In this document: piece by piece, positions 63,568 through 64,000 of the stretch
Numbering within the stretch: position 1 is the first letter of the stretch
Layout of the letters: each line of letters opens with the position of its first letter
Source: Abyssalbus ytuae
Lineage (GTDB): Bacteria; Bacteroidota; Bacteroidia; Flavobacteriales; Flavobacteriaceae
DNA length: 64,000 nucleotides
Direction: 5' to 3'
NCBI RefSeq assembly: GCF_022807975.1
Contig: NZ_CP094358.1
Span: forward strand, 3,658,001 to 3,722,000
Position numbers and translations under genes: made by a program
Notes under the pieces: generated by a model
The model's database searches: none
What the model was told of the DNA's origin: nothing
The model's input: only the letters and a program-made list of their open reading frames with translations

Positions 63568-64000
63568 AACAAATATCTTTCTCGTAATATATATGATTTT
63601 ATTTTGGTCATGTTCTGATAATGGACAGGAATACAAGTCACCTACCATAGAACAACCTGACACTCAAAATCCGCCCGAACCGGAAGAACCGGATATAACA
63701 GAGGAAGAATTACTGGATTTAACACAAAAAGAAACCTTAAAATATTTTTGGGATTATGCCGAAAGTAATTCGGGGTGTGCCAGGGAGAGATATCATGTAA
63801 ATAACCCTGCCCTTGATGCAAATACCGTAACAACTGGTGGGACAGGTTTCGGAGTAATGAGTTTGCTGGTAGGAATAGAAAGAAGTTTTATAACCCGGGA
63901 AGAAGGAGTGGAAAGACTAACCAAAATTTTAACTTTTTTAGAAAATGCCAACCGTTTTCATGGTGCATGGCCTCACTGGATGGATGGAACAACCGGAAAT
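63554..64000 (+). CDS. Second glucoamylase-fold lipoprotein, truncated by the window edge
   Basis: 149 codons visible; the 3' end is outside the window. Three consecutive ATG codons at 63554, 63557 and 63560 overlap the end of the previous gene. Signal peptide ends FWSCS (lipoprotein). A Pro/Glu-rich spacer (QNPPEPEEPDITEEE) precedes the domain, which begins KYFWDYAESNSGCARERYH, then GGTGFGVMSLLVGIERSFITREEGVERLTKILTFLENANRFHGAWPHWMDG, clearly paralogous to the gene at 62179. The ATGATG overlap implies translational coupling. The pair probably act on the same glucan, perhaps at different locations or chain lengths. Confidence 0.9.
   Translation, partial: MMMNKTNIFLVIYMILFWSCSDNGQEYKSPTIEQPDTQNPPEPEEPDITEEELLDLTQKETLKYFWDYAESNSGCARERYHVNNPALDANTVTTGGTGFGVMSLLVGIERSFITREEGVERLTKILTFLENANRFHGAWPHWMDGTTGN

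Overview
The window reads as a chromosome segment of a low-GC member of the Bacteroidota, most likely a marine or environmental Flavobacteriaceae. The reasons are SusC/SusD pairs, an ECF sigma/FecR pair, promoter boxes close to the Bacteroidota TAnnTTTG type, very few Shine-Dalgarno sequences, a SusCD-linked beta-propeller/HTH regulator and a DUF4212-linked acetate-type symporter. No rRNA, phage, complete IS element or CRISPR array was found. There is one intact tRNA (Arg, anticodon TCT).

Region 1 (1-5390, minus) is the 5' part of a giant secreted zinc metalloprotease-like protein that runs out of the window. Region 2 (5667-17463) is a complete cluster for an NAD-linked, HoxFUYH-type (group 3d-like) [NiFe] hydrogenase. 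On the minus strand it runs hypA, hoxF (with a HoxE-like N-terminus), a HoxU-HoxY fusion, hoxH, the hoxW-type protease, hypB and hypC. On the plus strand it runs hypF, hypD, hypE. A histidine-rich UreH-type nickel transporter follows on the minus strand. The hoxF promoter and the shared hypA/hypF promoter region each carry an ATGA-N6-TCAT inverted repeat at the same distance from a -7-like box, which suggests one CRP/FNR-type activator.

Region 3 (17584-37530) is a two-carbon (acetate) module. It holds a RamB/ScfR-type XRE regulator divergent from aceB-aceA (glyoxylate shunt), a cNMP/CBS/DUF294 protein with a DnaQ-type exonuclease, acetyl-CoA synthetase, a receiver-only response regulator, a symporter-histidine kinase fusion, a sodium:solute symporter with its DUF4212 subunit, and a porin. 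Two insertions interrupt it. One is an orphan coiled-coil gene pair followed by a five-copy 41-bp tandem repeat (22.2-24.3 kb). The other is an AT-rich two-gene HipA-like kinase/DUF3037 cassette (27.0-28.6 kb), the best candidate here for an uncharacterised system.

Region 4 (37641-44010) has a zinc-ribbon/HTH protein, tRNA-Arg preceded by a broken copy of itself with a hairpin inserted in the D-loop, then two short-chain dehydrogenases, an NmrA-like protein, two paralogous AraC regulators and a decayed SnoaL-like/Atu4866 pseudogene.

Region 5 (44058-64000) holds a tricorn-like protease and two polysaccharide-utilisation-type loci. The first is ECF sigma/FecR/SusC/SusD on the minus strand. The second is a propeller-HTH regulator, SusC, SusD and two tandem glucoamylase-fold lipoproteins (PF10091/GH144-like), the last of them cut by the window edge. 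It plausibly serves a beta-glucan such as beta-1,2-glucan.

All identifications rest on translation and motif recognition by eye; no database search was run. Where the longest reading frame begins with TTG or GTG and an internal ATG fits the family better, the ATG was chosen and this is stated.
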